Below are positions 16,094 through 24,879 of a DNA stretch of 64,000 nt, in pieces (the first letter of the stretch is position 1; each line of letters opens with the position of its first letter). The stretch comes from a bacterium. Its GTDB lineage: Bacteria > Bacteroidota > Ignavibacteria > Kapaibacteriales > UBA7675. The notes below the pieces were generated by a model. It made no database searches, had not been told where the DNA came from, and saw nothing but the letters and a program-made list of their open reading frames with translations. Location: contig JAUIKM010000026.1 of the NCBI GenBank assembly GCA_030430495.1, forward strand, positions 20,971-84,970, read 5' to 3'. A program made the translations under genes and the position numbers.

Positions 16094-17395
16094 ATGAGTG
16101 TAACCAAAGCTTACAAACCCCGATTTCAGCACTATGTTATCATGCTGGCAATTCTGATCGGGGTAATGTACTGGTTCCAAAGCGCCCTTGTTTCCGAAGC
16201 TGTGCTGATGTTTGTCCAGTCTCAGTTCAAACCTGAAAAGAGTGAGCTGGTCAATTTCAACGGCGTCTGGGCTACGCCATCCAAAGCCGGTGAAGAGCAC
16301 ATCGGTGAAGAAGTTCAGAAAGCCTACATCGATCAGGAATACTTCTTCGACTTTACCAGCGTTGAACGCCTGGAGAAAGAACACGGCTACAATAAAGGAG
16401 CGGGCGAGTGGATTGTGCGCGCGCCCAAACTCGGGGAAGAGGCCATCGTTCTCGAACCCTATGGCTTCCTGCCTCTGTCCTTTATTCTCGGCGTCCTGGC
16501 CGCTTTCCTCGTTACCATTATCCTGCCGACCTCGCTCGGTCTGGTCAGTCAGAAAGTCTATCGCGAGGTCTACAACACCAAGGCCAAGATCCGTTTGCAG
16601 ACGGGCTTCAACAATGACATCGTTGAAGTGCTGACCATGCGTAACAGCGATCTCGCAAAACTCTTTGAACAAAATCCCGAATACGTTAAAAACGTGTTCC
16701 GCACCGTCTGGAATCGCACAATTCCCGAAGACGAGCGCACCGGTTCCAACGGCCCCGCTGCATTTGACAAGTTCTTTACCGACGATGAAGACGTCGCCTC
16801 CTTCCGCAACCAGATTCTGCTGGGACGTATCAAGGAAGTGATGTCGGAAGTGATCGTGACGGAAATCGAGGACGTCCGCGCCGCGCGCGACTACCAGAAA
16901 TTCCACCTGCGCATCTTCCCGGGTCTGCGTCTGTACATGGTGCACCACTTCTCGCACAAGTACTCGAACATCGTGACCGGTTTTGCCTACGGTGGCGCCG
17001 CATTCCTGATTATCGCCGTTGGTATTCGCGGTCTGAAGTTCATCCCGGCTACGCGCCCCTCGCTGATCTTCTTCGCTATCCTCATGGAGTTCACCATGCT
17101 TTCGCTGCTCGCCATAACGCTGTTCTACACGGAAGGCGAAGAGCGCATGGATAAAATGCTCAAGAAGATGGAAGACGCCAGCAAGAACCAGCTCGAATCG
17201 CTTAATCGCCTCGCTACGGACATGCATTCTATGGCTTTGGCCTTTGAAGGCGGTACGTCCGAGCTGATGAAAGCCAAAGTGGAAGAAGCCGTCAGCGAAT
17301 ATCTGCAAAGCCAGGACAACGTTCAGTCCGCTGTGGCCCATGCCATTCGCGACAAACTCGTTGTCAGCATCAACAACTCGCTCCCGTCCCAATAA
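16094..17395 (+). CDS. Conserved-looking inner-membrane protein, four predicted helices
   Basis: 433 residues, start ATG 16094 preceded by a near-ideal GAGGAG ribosome site. Predicted membrane helices: about 14-31 (VIMLAILIGVMYWFQSAL), 126-146 (LSFILGVLAAFLVTIILP) and two near 296-345 (TGFAYGGAAFLIIAVGI and LIFFAILMEFTMLSLLAI). Between helices 1 and 2 is a ~75-residue outside domain. A large ~140-residue cytoplasmic domain (YREVYNTKAKIRLQTGF through MVHHFSHKYSNI) follows. The C-terminus is a heptad-like amphipathic segment (MDKMLKKMEDASKNQLESLN), probably a coiled coil. I do not recognise the family. The strong ribosome site and own terminator suggest an abundant single-gene transcript. Confidence 0.8.
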   Translation: MSVTKAYKPRFQHYVIMLAILIGVMYWFQSALVSEAVLMFVQSQFKPEKSELVNFNGVWATPSKAGEEHIGEEVQKAYIDQEYFFDFTSVERLEKEHGYNKGAGEWIVRAPKLGEEAIVLEPYGFLPLSFILGVLAAFLVTIILPTSLGLVSQKVYREVYNTKAKIRLQTGFNNDIVEVLTMRNSDLAKLFEQNPEYVKNVFRTVWNRTIPEDERTGSNGPAAFDKFFTDDEDVASFRNQILLGRIKEVMSEVIVTEIEDVRAARDYQKFHLRIFPGLRLYMVHHFSHKYSNIVTGFAYGGAAFLIIAVGIRGLKFIPATRPSLIFFAILMEFTMLSLLAITLFYTEGEERMDKMLKKMEDASKNQLESLNRLATDMHSMALAFEGGTSELMKAKVEEAVSEYLQSQDNVQSAVAHAIRDKLVVSINNSLPSQ

Positions 17396-17440
17396 GCCGG
17401 GCAGGCGAGTGTGAAAATCGATATCCCGCCAGGGAATATG

Positions 17441-17477
17441 GGGTCGCAGGTAAATGCCTTGCGACCCTTTTGTTTTT
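17441..17477 (+). terminator. Intrinsic terminator of the membrane-protein gene
   Basis: GGGTCGCA (17441-17448) pairs with TGCGACCC (17460-17467), extended by GG/CC around TAAATG, and is followed by TTTTGTTTTT. It lies about 45 bases after the stop codon at 17395. Confidence 0.9.
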
Positions 17478-17772
17478 CTGCCAGGTTTGTGGCGCAGGCA
17501 AGGCCCCGGAACCGCGTCACTTGTCGGGGTGTTGCAGCATACATGCCAAAATGCAGGGCTTACCAGAGCGTCGAAATGCTTGTCGGTCAAAGCGGTCGTA
17601 CAACTGTAACACAGACTGTGTCCCCGTGTTTGAATGGTGAAACTTCGGCCAACCGGGGGCTGACGATCTCCGGAACGGCATGCAAGCGGAACCTCGTCTG
17701 ACGGGACCGGCAGCCTCCCCAGCCCGTATCTCCAGCGCACTCGTCTATTTCCCAATGTCGTACGGAAGCACA
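17478..17772. other. Leader region of the C25 peptidase gene
   Basis: Nothing coding is supported. The frame of the downstream gene is open back to 17680, but those residues are not signal-like and the ribosome site CGGAAG lies just before ATG 17773. Confidence 0.45.
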
Positions 17773-20700
17773 ATGCCAAATTTTTCGCACCGATGGCTTG
17801 CCCGATTCCTTACCTTTTCTTTGCCTCTTTGTCTGATTTTTTGTTTGTCGGCGGGTGCGTATGCCCAGGTCGGCATAACAACCGACGACAGTGGAATGAC
17901 CATCGAGGTCAGAACCGCGCCGGCGCACGTCCAGCTTGAAGACGGCAAGTTCTTCCTGCGGCTGGATGAACAGCCGCACGTGATTCAGTCGCCGGCTGCA
18001 AGCGCGGAATCACTCGGTTTTGAACAAGCCGACAAGTCTTCCAGCCTGATTCTCGGTGACAAACAAAAGAAAAATGGAGCCGCAAGCGGCGACAATCAAG
18101 CCTCAGGCGGCCGGCGGACGAGCGATGGAATTAATGGCGATCTGTACGGCCATCCCGTTTTGGGCGGCCAGGATGAATTTTCTTTCGTCATAGCTCTTCC
18201 GTCCGACGAAGCGCCGCAGATCAAAACCGACTTCCTCGCCGCAGTCCCGATCCCGGGGTTGCAAATTGACGACGCACACTCACCGGACCTGCTTGCACTG
18301 GACCATCGGCCGACATTCCACTATCTGGGCGTGCAGCGCGGCGTGCATCTGGGCGTAATAAAGTTCAGGCCCTACATCGTCGCGGAAACGGAAGCGCCGA
18401 TGTCCTGCACACACACGCGCATCCGCGTCGACTTCGGCCGCAAGCTGAGTGGAAAGCCCGTAGCGGACCTGCGCCTGCTGACGCCGGTGCTGAATGCCGT
18501 TCAGGCGCCGCGCATGGCCGAAGCCCGCAACTACAAAGACCGCGAAACGGACCGCATCCTCAACGGCGACTTCTCCTGGTTCTCCGTCGAAAATCCCAAC
18601 GTCAAACTGCTGACCGAACGCGACGGAGTCGCCGGCATCAGCCTGGGCGAACTCGGCGCAGCGGGACAAGATTTACTCGGCCGCGACGCAGCTTTCCTGC
18701 GGCTCTACTACGACGGGGAGGAACAGGCGCTGGCTTATGTGGACGACGGCGACGGCCGCACCTCGGCCGCTGATGTGATCTACTTTTTCGGTCGGCGCAG
18801 CACGGGAGACACGACCTATTTTGACGTGCACAACACACACGCCGGTTACTACCTGACCTGGGTGGAGGAAGGCGCGCCGGGACTGCGCTACGACGCATTT
18901 CCGCAGGTGGAAGAGACCGCGCAGGACGTGATTGATGTGGTAATCAACCGCCACATTGAAGAAGACCATTTTTACAATGTGGCCGATGTGATCGTAGGGC
19001 TGCCGCACACTGTAAACCTGCACCGCACGGAACACGTGGAGGGCGAAGGCTGGTTCTGGCAAAACTTTGGTCGCGGCAACTCATTTGCGCAGCTGGTGCC
19101 GGTGACTCCGAGCGAGCGCGAGGGCAGCGTTGTGGATTTTGTCTTCCGCTACAAAACGATCAGCGACGATCAGAACTACTCGCCGGATCACTTACTGGAA
19201 TTCACGGTCAACGAGGAAGTGCGCGGGTCAGAGCTGTTCAACGGTTATCGCAATCGCGAATGGACGGCGCGCATCAGCAGCGACTCGGTTCTGGCCGGCG
19301 TCAACATGATGAAGGTCAACTCGCTGGGCGCGCCGGAATCGCGCGACGAACCCGGCTACGTCGATCTTTCGGCTGTCGACTACCTGGCCGTACGCGGCCG
19401 CGCCAAGGCGTTTGCCTGGCAGGGCGGCGCCGACTTCAGCGTGCCGCTTTCCAACCAGAGTGAACGCCTGGTGATTCCCGGTTTCAATGACCGCAGCGTT
19501 TTTGTCATCGACTCGAGCAACAAGTTGTTTGCGGCCATGCAGGCGCAGAAAGCGGGCGTGTCTGTCCGCGCCGGCGCGCGTGCGGGGACGACGCCAGGCC
19601 GCAGCATCTACATCAACGATATTCAGCTGCTGTACGACAACGAGGCGGGCGAGGTCGCCGCGGTGCTGGAAAACGGCGTTGCGCGGCGCATCGATGTGGC
19701 CCTGGTGCAGCAGACGCTGGCCGCGGCGCAGAACGGCGATGCATTTGTGCTGCTGTTCAACAGCCCCGACGAGCCGAGTTTCGCTTTCCGCGAGTCGGCG
19801 CAGGCGCTTGGCGCCGACATTTCCGACCTGAACGCCGGAGCGGCCTGGATGACCGCGGCCGTCAAAGGCGGGCATACAATCGTGCGCGGCGGCCGCGACA
19901 ATGTCGTGGCATCCTGGTCCGGATTTCTGGTTCATTCCGCCGGCAAATCTTTCGAGCTGGCCCTTGGACTTCCGGCGGGAAGGGAGCACACGATCATGGC
20001 CACGGATGCCGCCCATCTGGAAAAACCGCTGGTGGAAGCCGTCGGGCAGCGCGACCTGCGCCTGACGGACATTCGCGCCGATCTGGTTATCATCACCCAT
20101 TCAGTCTTCCGCGACGAAGCGGAGCGACTGGCGCAGTACCGCCGCGAACACAACGACCTTGAAGTGGCGGTTTTTGACGTCGACAACATCTACACGCAGT
20201 TCAGCCACGGCCGCAAGTCCCCCTATGCGCTCAAAGACTTTTTGCGTTTTGCCTACGAAAACTGGCCCGCGCCCGCGCCTGAGGCGCTGATACTCTTTGG
20301 TGATGCTTCCTGGGATCCGCGCAAAGTCGCCGATTTTGCGGTGAAAACCGACTTTGTACCCAGCTACGGCCTGCCGGTGAGCGACTACTGGTACTCGCTG
20401 CTCGACGGGCCGGACATCGTGCCCGATATGATGGTCGGGCGTATCTCCGCTGAAACAGCGGAAGAAGCCGCCGTGATCGTCGACAAAATCATCGAATACG
20501 AAACCCACGAGCCGCACCCCTGGCAGAAAAACTTCCTGTTTCTGGCCGGCGGCAATTCGGAATCGGAGATTCGCGGATTCCGCAATGAGGCCCTGGTAGT
20601 GGCGAACAGGCACGTGACGTCCTCGCCGCTCTGCGGCACGATCGACACGGTTTTCAAGGCCAATGCCTCGGCCGTTTCGACGTCCCAGGGACGCGTGATT

Positions 20701-23700
20701 CGCGACAAAATCAACTCCGGCGCGGTCTGGGTCAACTACGTGGGGCACGCCGCCCCGACAATTTTTGATATGGACTTCGGCGACGCGGTTGAACTGAACA
20801 ACGGCAACCGCTATCCGATTCTGGCGACATTCTCATGTCAGACGGCCGCTTTTGCGGACCCCGCCGTCGTCGCCAAAAACGAAGAGTTCGTCAGAGAAAG
20901 AGGTCGCGGCATGGTCGCCGCCCTCGGGACGACCGGTTTCGGCAACGTGTCGTCCGACAATCTGCTGTTGGAAGGAATGCTCGACGGCGTTCGCTTTGAA
21001 AAGGCGCGCCGACTGGGCGAGGTCATAATCGCAGGCAAACTGGACATCCTCATTGCCAGTGAAAAGCAGTCGCAGGATCCGTTTTCCGACGTCGTTCCGG
21101 TCATCTACAACACGGTGATGCAGTACTCGCTGCTCGGCGATCCCTATCTGGAGCTGCCGATCGACACGCTGCCGAACCTCTACATGTTGCCCGGAGACGT
21201 GAAAGTCGTCAACAGCTTCGGCAACCGCGCGATTTCCGAAAAAGACGGCCGCGCCCATGTGTCGGCGCTGGTGCGCAATGCCGGAGTGTACATCACGGAT
21301 TCGATCATCGTGCGTTTGCGGCACCGCTACGAGCAGGAGACCTTCGAGTACATCGATACCGTCGACCGCCAGTGTTTTCCGCGACTCTTTGAATGGGATG
21401 TGACCGTTGAAGGGCGTCCGGGGCAACACCGCCTGACGATCGACATGGACCCGTGGTCCGATCTGAACGATATTGACCGCTCGAACAACCGCTTTGAACT
21501 GACGTTTTCCGTTTTCCCCGAAGGCGTGATTTCACTCGATCCGCTGCCGCACTGGAGCGTCGCGCCCGAAGAGCCGGTGTTCCGCGTCATGACGCCGCGC
21601 GACTACACAAACTTCCAATACGAGTTTGCGCTGTCGACTTCGCCTGACGAAAGCGAGGTCTTTCTGCGCGCCGACCCGGCCGAGGCCGTCGGTGAATTCT
21701 ACACGGAGTGGCGTCCGGGCATAACGCTGGAAACCGACAAGTCATTCTGGATGTTTGCGCGCACGATCCTGAAAGAGGGCAACAAACCGGGCGACTGGCT
21801 GATCATTCCCTTTGTGACGCGCCGCACCAACAACAGCGAACTTTCGCAGGCGACCCTGCGCAGCGCTTCGGATTTTGCCGGTCTGGAGAGCAGCTTTGAG
21901 AGCGTACCGGCGGCCGATTCCGTGCTGCTGACGGCGCGCAATCTGACAGTTCCGATCAACGTGACGGCCTCGGGCAGTTTTACCACGCGCCGCATCCGCG
22001 TGCAGGTCGGCGATTCGCTCTACATCGACGACGAGTTTGTGCGCGGCGTTCACGTTTTCATCTTTCCGCGCGGCAGCGACGAGGCGCGCTACTACAAACG
22101 CTTCGACATCTACGACTCCGACTCGCTGCTGATCCGCGAGCTGCTGACCGTGCTGCAAAGCGAAGTCCAGCCGGATGAAACGCTGCTGCTGGCCAACTGC
22201 GACGAGACATGGCGCAGAATCCGCGACTTCGGCTACATCGACGAATATCGCAACACGCTTGAACTGCACGGCGCGCAGTACGCCGACTCGCTCGACGTAT
22301 CCAGTTCGTATATTCTGTTTGCGCACAACGGCGCCGCGATCCACGAAGAGTGGCGCGACGGATCGGTCGACCCGACGCCTTTGACCTACTCCGGAGAACT
22401 GGAACGCTTTGCCGAGAAGTACACGCTGACCACGCCGGTATTCGGCCCGGCGCAGGACTGGCAGCGCTTTGTGCTGGACGCATTCGGCGATCCCGACGCG
22501 CGGTGGACGGTCGAGGTCTTTGGATCCTCGGATCCCAACCTGCCGTTCAGCTCACTGCTGCTGGCTGAAGGACCGGCGGTCGACCTGGACTTCATTGACG
22601 AGTCGACTTTTCCCTGGCTGCGGTTTGAGGTGACGGTTCGTCGCGGCAACGTCGGCGGCGATCTGAATATCGGCAATGTGGCTGTGGACTTTGTTCCCGA
22701 AGCCGAGCTCGCGCTTGTGCAGTCGGCTACCGCTCTGCAGACGCATGTGCTGCGGCGGGGCGAGCAAAATGGGATTGAGGTGGCTGTTGAGAATCTTTCG
22801 CCGCGCGCAACCGCCCGGCCTTATAATCTGGACGTCGTGGTCCGGCCCGCCGATGCGCAAAGCGGGACCACGCGAACGCTGACGTTCAACAATGGAGAAC
22901 TGGCCCCGACGGCGCGCTGGAATGGCGGTCGCACCTTTGAGACGGAAGATCTGGCCGTTCTGTCGGAAGTGCTGTTGACGGTCGCTCCGTCGCGTCTGGA
23001 ACTCGAGCTGTACAGTTTCAACAACGTCCATCAGCTGGACGATCTGGAGGTCATCAACGACGAGACCGATCCGGTGCTGAAGGTCTACGTCGACGGCGAA
23101 GAGTTTGTGGAGGGCGTGTACGTGCACAACCGGCCGAGGGTCCGCGTGGAGCTCTACGACGACTCACCGCTGCCCGTGCTGGACGAGGAGAAGTTGCAGA
23201 TCGAGCTGCGCCTGCGCGGTCCGTTTCCCGAGGCGACCTCGACGATGCGCAACTACACGCTGGATGTTGTCAATGACGAAAACGGCCTGAAACTGGTCGC
23301 GGAGTTTGATGCGCTGCTGGAGACCGGGGACAACCGCCTGTCGATTGTCGGTTTTGACCCGACGGGCAATTCCACGAGTTCAACGCTCAACCTGATCGTC
23401 AGCTCGCGCGCCGAGATCGGCAAACCGCTCGTGTCGCCCAATCCAATCAACGACGTGCTTACGGTGCGTTTCAGCCTGGTCGACAATTTCCTGCCGACGA
23501 CGGGCATGCTGGAGATTTTCGACAATCTGGGGCGTCGCGTCGGTTCGCTGCGCTTTGATCCGGCGGTGGGCGCCAACGAAGTTCAGTGGAATATGCGCGG
23601 CGGACGACAGGAGCTGGTGGCGCAGGGGAGTTACTTCCTGCGGGTACACGTTTTGGGCGGTTCGGCCATTCTGTACAGCGAGACCGTTCCGATCATTTTC

Positions 23701-23709
23701 ATACCCTGA
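17773..23709 (+). CDS. Giant gingipain-type C25 cysteine peptidase with T9SS sorting domain (PorU-like)
   Basis: 1978 residues from ATG 17773 (ATG 17755 possible). Signal peptide: RWLARFLTFSLPLCLIFCLS, then AGAYAQ. A PorU/gingipain-like N-terminal region leads to the C25 domain at about 770-1080: LILFGDASWDP, YWYSLLDG and MVGRISAETAEEA. Catalytic His992 is in VNYVGHAAPTIF and Cys1022 in ATFSCQTAAF. The following ~800 residues are beta-rich modules, one CARDB-like (VSALVRNAGVYITDSIIVRL). The last ~90 residues (VSPNPINDVLTVRFSL, LEIFDNLGRRVG) are a FlgD-like type A sorting domain. PorU, the T9SS sortase, is about 1150 residues, so this could be a surface peptidase or an extended PorU. An odd K/Q/G-rich stretch at about residues 96-120 coincides with the dispersed repeat at 18058. 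Confidence 0.85.
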   Translation: MPNFSHRWLARFLTFSLPLCLIFCLSAGAYAQVGITTDDSGMTIEVRTAPAHVQLEDGKFFLRLDEQPHVIQSPAASAESLGFEQADKSSSLILGDKQKKNGAASGDNQASGGRRTSDGINGDLYGHPVLGGQDEFSFVIALPSDEAPQIKTDFLAAVPIPGLQIDDAHSPDLLALDHRPTFHYLGVQRGVHLGVIKFRPYIVAETEAPMSCTHTRIRVDFGRKLSGKPVADLRLLTPVLNAVQAPRMAEARNYKDRETDRILNGDFSWFSVENPNVKLLTERDGVAGISLGELGAAGQDLLGRDAAFLRLYYDGEEQALAYVDDGDGRTSAADVIYFFGRRSTGDTTYFDVHNTHAGYYLTWVEEGAPGLRYDAFPQVEETAQDVIDVVINRHIEEDHFYNVADVIVGLPHTVNLHRTEHVEGEGWFWQNFGRGNSFAQLVPVTPSEREGSVVDFVFRYKTISDDQNYSPDHLLEFTVNEEVRGSELFNGYRNREWTARISSDSVLAGVNMMKVNSLGAPESRDEPGYVDLSAVDYLAVRGRAKAFAWQGGADFSVPLSNQSERLVIPGFNDRSVFVIDSSNKLFAAMQAQKAGVSVRAGARAGTTPGRSIYINDIQLLYDNEAGEVAAVLENGVARRIDVALVQQTLAAAQNGDAFVLLFNSPDEPSFAFRESAQALGADISDLNAGAAWMTAAVKGGHTIVRGGRDNVVASWSGFLVHSAGKSFELALGLPAGREHTIMATDAAHLEKPLVEAVGQRDLRLTDIRADLVIITHSVFRDEAERLAQYRREHNDLEVAVFDVDNIYTQFSHGRKSPYALKDFLRFAYENWPAPAPEALILFGDASWDPRKVADFAVKTDFVPSYGLPVSDYWYSLLDGPDIVPDMMVGRISAETAEEAAVIVDKIIEYETHEPHPWQKNFLFLAGGNSESEIRGFRNEALVVANRHVTSSPLCGTIDTVFKANASAVSTSQGRVIRDKINSGAVWVNYVGHAAPTIFDMDFGDAVELNNGNRYPILATFSCQTAAFADPAVVAKNEEFVRERGRGMVAALGTTGFGNVSSDNLLLEGMLDGVRFEKARRLGEVIIAGKLDILIASEKQSQDPFSDVVPVIYNTVMQYSLLGDPYLELPIDTLPNLYMLPGDVKVVNSFGNRAISEKDGRAHVSALVRNAGVYITDSIIVRLRHRYEQETFEYIDTVDRQCFPRLFEWDVTVEGRPGQHRLTIDMDPWSDLNDIDRSNNRFELTFSVFPEGVISLDPLPHWSVAPEEPVFRVMTPRDYTNFQYEFALSTSPDESEVFLRADPAEAVGEFYTEWRPGITLETDKSFWMFARTILKEGNKPGDWLIIPFVTRRTNNSELSQATLRSASDFAGLESSFESVPAADSVLLTARNLTVPINVTASGSFTTRRIRVQVGDSLYIDDEFVRGVHVFIFPRGSDEARYYKRFDIYDSDSLLIRELLTVLQSEVQPDETLLLANCDETWRRIRDFGYIDEYRNTLELHGAQYADSLDVSSSYILFAHNGAAIHEEWRDGSVDPTPLTYSGELERFAEKYTLTTPVFGPAQDWQRFVLDAFGDPDARWTVEVFGSSDPNLPFSSLLLAEGPAVDLDFIDESTFPWLRFEVTVRRGNVGGDLNIGNVAVDFVPEAELALVQSATALQTHVLRRGEQNGIEVAVENLSPRATARPYNLDVVVRPADAQSGTTRTLTFNNGELAPTARWNGGRTFETEDLAVLSEVLLTVAPSRLELELYSFNNVHQLDDLEVINDETDPVLKVYVDGEEFVEGVYVHNRPRVRVELYDDSPLPVLDEEKLQIELRLRGPFPEATSTMRNYTLDVVNDENGLKLVAEFDALLETGDNRLSIVGFDPTGNSTSSTLNLIVSSRAEIGKPLVSPNPINDVLTVRFSLVDNFLPTTGMLEIFDNLGRRVGSLRFDPAVGANEVQWNMRGGRQELVAQGSYFLRVHVLGGSAILYSETVPIIFIP

Positions 23710-24287
23710 CGATGTTACGCATCGGCACGTCGCGGTTCCGGCGGCGTCGAGCGGGACAAACTGCCGCAAAAACTGTTTCCGTTTGGTAACGTGGGCATGC
23801 GGCGCGCGCACGAATGACTCGTTCGACCTCAAAAAAGAGTTGCTGCAAAGACCCTGCCGATGTACATTGGGTTTAGTCGTATTCAAATAGTCAGTGCATT
23901 GATGACAACCCGCCCGGTTTTCCCCGAATTTGGCGGGTTCCGCTCAACGTTTGTTTGTTTAAGGCTTCGACGATATTTCGGTCGAACAAGAAGCTTGATA
24001 CACCGCTTTCCCGGCGGGGCACGACATCCAGGCAGGTTGTAAGGCAAAAACCTGGAGCTGCGAACAAATAAAAATGACTATACGACGTGTTTGTCCGTTG
24101 CCTGAGCCAAATGTACGGGCACAGGAGTTGGATACATGAAATTGTTTGGATGGACGGTTTCAGGCATTCAACGGACAATTGCACTTGCCGCTCCAGATGT
24201 GTCTCCCGGCTTCACGCGCCGTAGTCCGGGGGTTTCGGTTCAGCGCGTACGTTGATCTGCGCATGTGGTAATGGCGGCAAGTGATGG

Positions 24288-24324
24288 CGGACGGGTCCGG
24301 TTGGCGGCCCGTCCGTTTTTTTTT
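24288..24324 (+). terminator. Intrinsic terminator
   Basis: CGGACGGG (24288-24295) pairs perfectly with CCCGTCCG (24308-24315), followed directly by nine T. It points rightward and lies about 580 bases after the C25 peptidase stop. It may end a long 3' untranslated region or an unannotated small RNA starting in this gap. Confidence 0.9.
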
Positions 24325-24383
24325 ACCCCGCCGAATAGACCGCCTTTTCCGTTCGGTGTTAACCGTTGTGCGCCGCGGGAATT

Positions 24384-24451
24384 CTGACCGCTTTGAGGTC
24401 CGTCGTTGCACTCCGGCCTCAGGCTCGCTTGACTTCTTGTTTGTCACCGGG
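24384..24451 (+). repeat. Dispersed structured repeat, copy I
   Basis: 68-bp element: CTGACCGCTTTGAG, a hairpin (GAGG/CCTC plus CCG/CGG), CAGGCTCGCTTGACTT, then the core CTTGTTTGTC (24436-24445) and ACCGGG. About 70% identical to copy II at 41896. See findings for all cores. Confidence 0.75.
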
Positions 24452-24879
24452 ATTCAAACCCAAAGTCTTTGAGTCTGTTGACAATCTCCGGGTTCAAAAC
24501 CCGCAGCCGGTTTCAGGTCTCAGGCCTGAGAGTTTTAAACCGGCCTGAAATACAACAACTTCAAGCCGGAAAACGGACTGTAAGTCTTCCGGCCTGAAGT
24601 ATGTTTGATGCTGTTTGTCTGCGTACAAGATGTTGACCTGAAGCCGCCGGATCAAAAGTTGGAGCCTGTTTTTTTGCTCGGGCCCCAGGCGTTTTAAGCC
24701 TGCTTTAAACCTGTTTTTGACATGGGGCCCAGGTGTTTAAGACCGGCTTTTAACTCTTGTGTTTTCAACTCGATGGTAAACAAAAGCAAAAAAGCAAGCC
24801 GCCCGCCGCATCGGTGGAGGCGAAGCGCCCTCGGGAATATCCGCACATGTTTAAGTTGCCGCGCGGGAGTTTAACAATG

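Larger units (their letters stand above)
23710..24879. other. Long convergent intergenic region rich in short repeats
   Basis: 1.17 kb between the convergent C25 and DUF5686 genes. No frame has a credible product. It contains an intrinsic terminator (24288-24324), one full copy of the dispersed element (24384-24451), and, from 24455 to 24870, many variants of GCCTGAAG/CCGGCCTG and runs such as AGCCTGTTTTTTT and GGGCCCAGG that can pair with each other. A variant of the element core (GTAAACAAAA after CGATG) lies near 24774. Confidence 0.6.

Noticed and set aside
16022..17779. 585-codon minus-strand frame over the membrane-protein gene
   Set aside because: Antisense shadow; the plus-strand frame has a strong ribosome site, membrane helices and a terminator.
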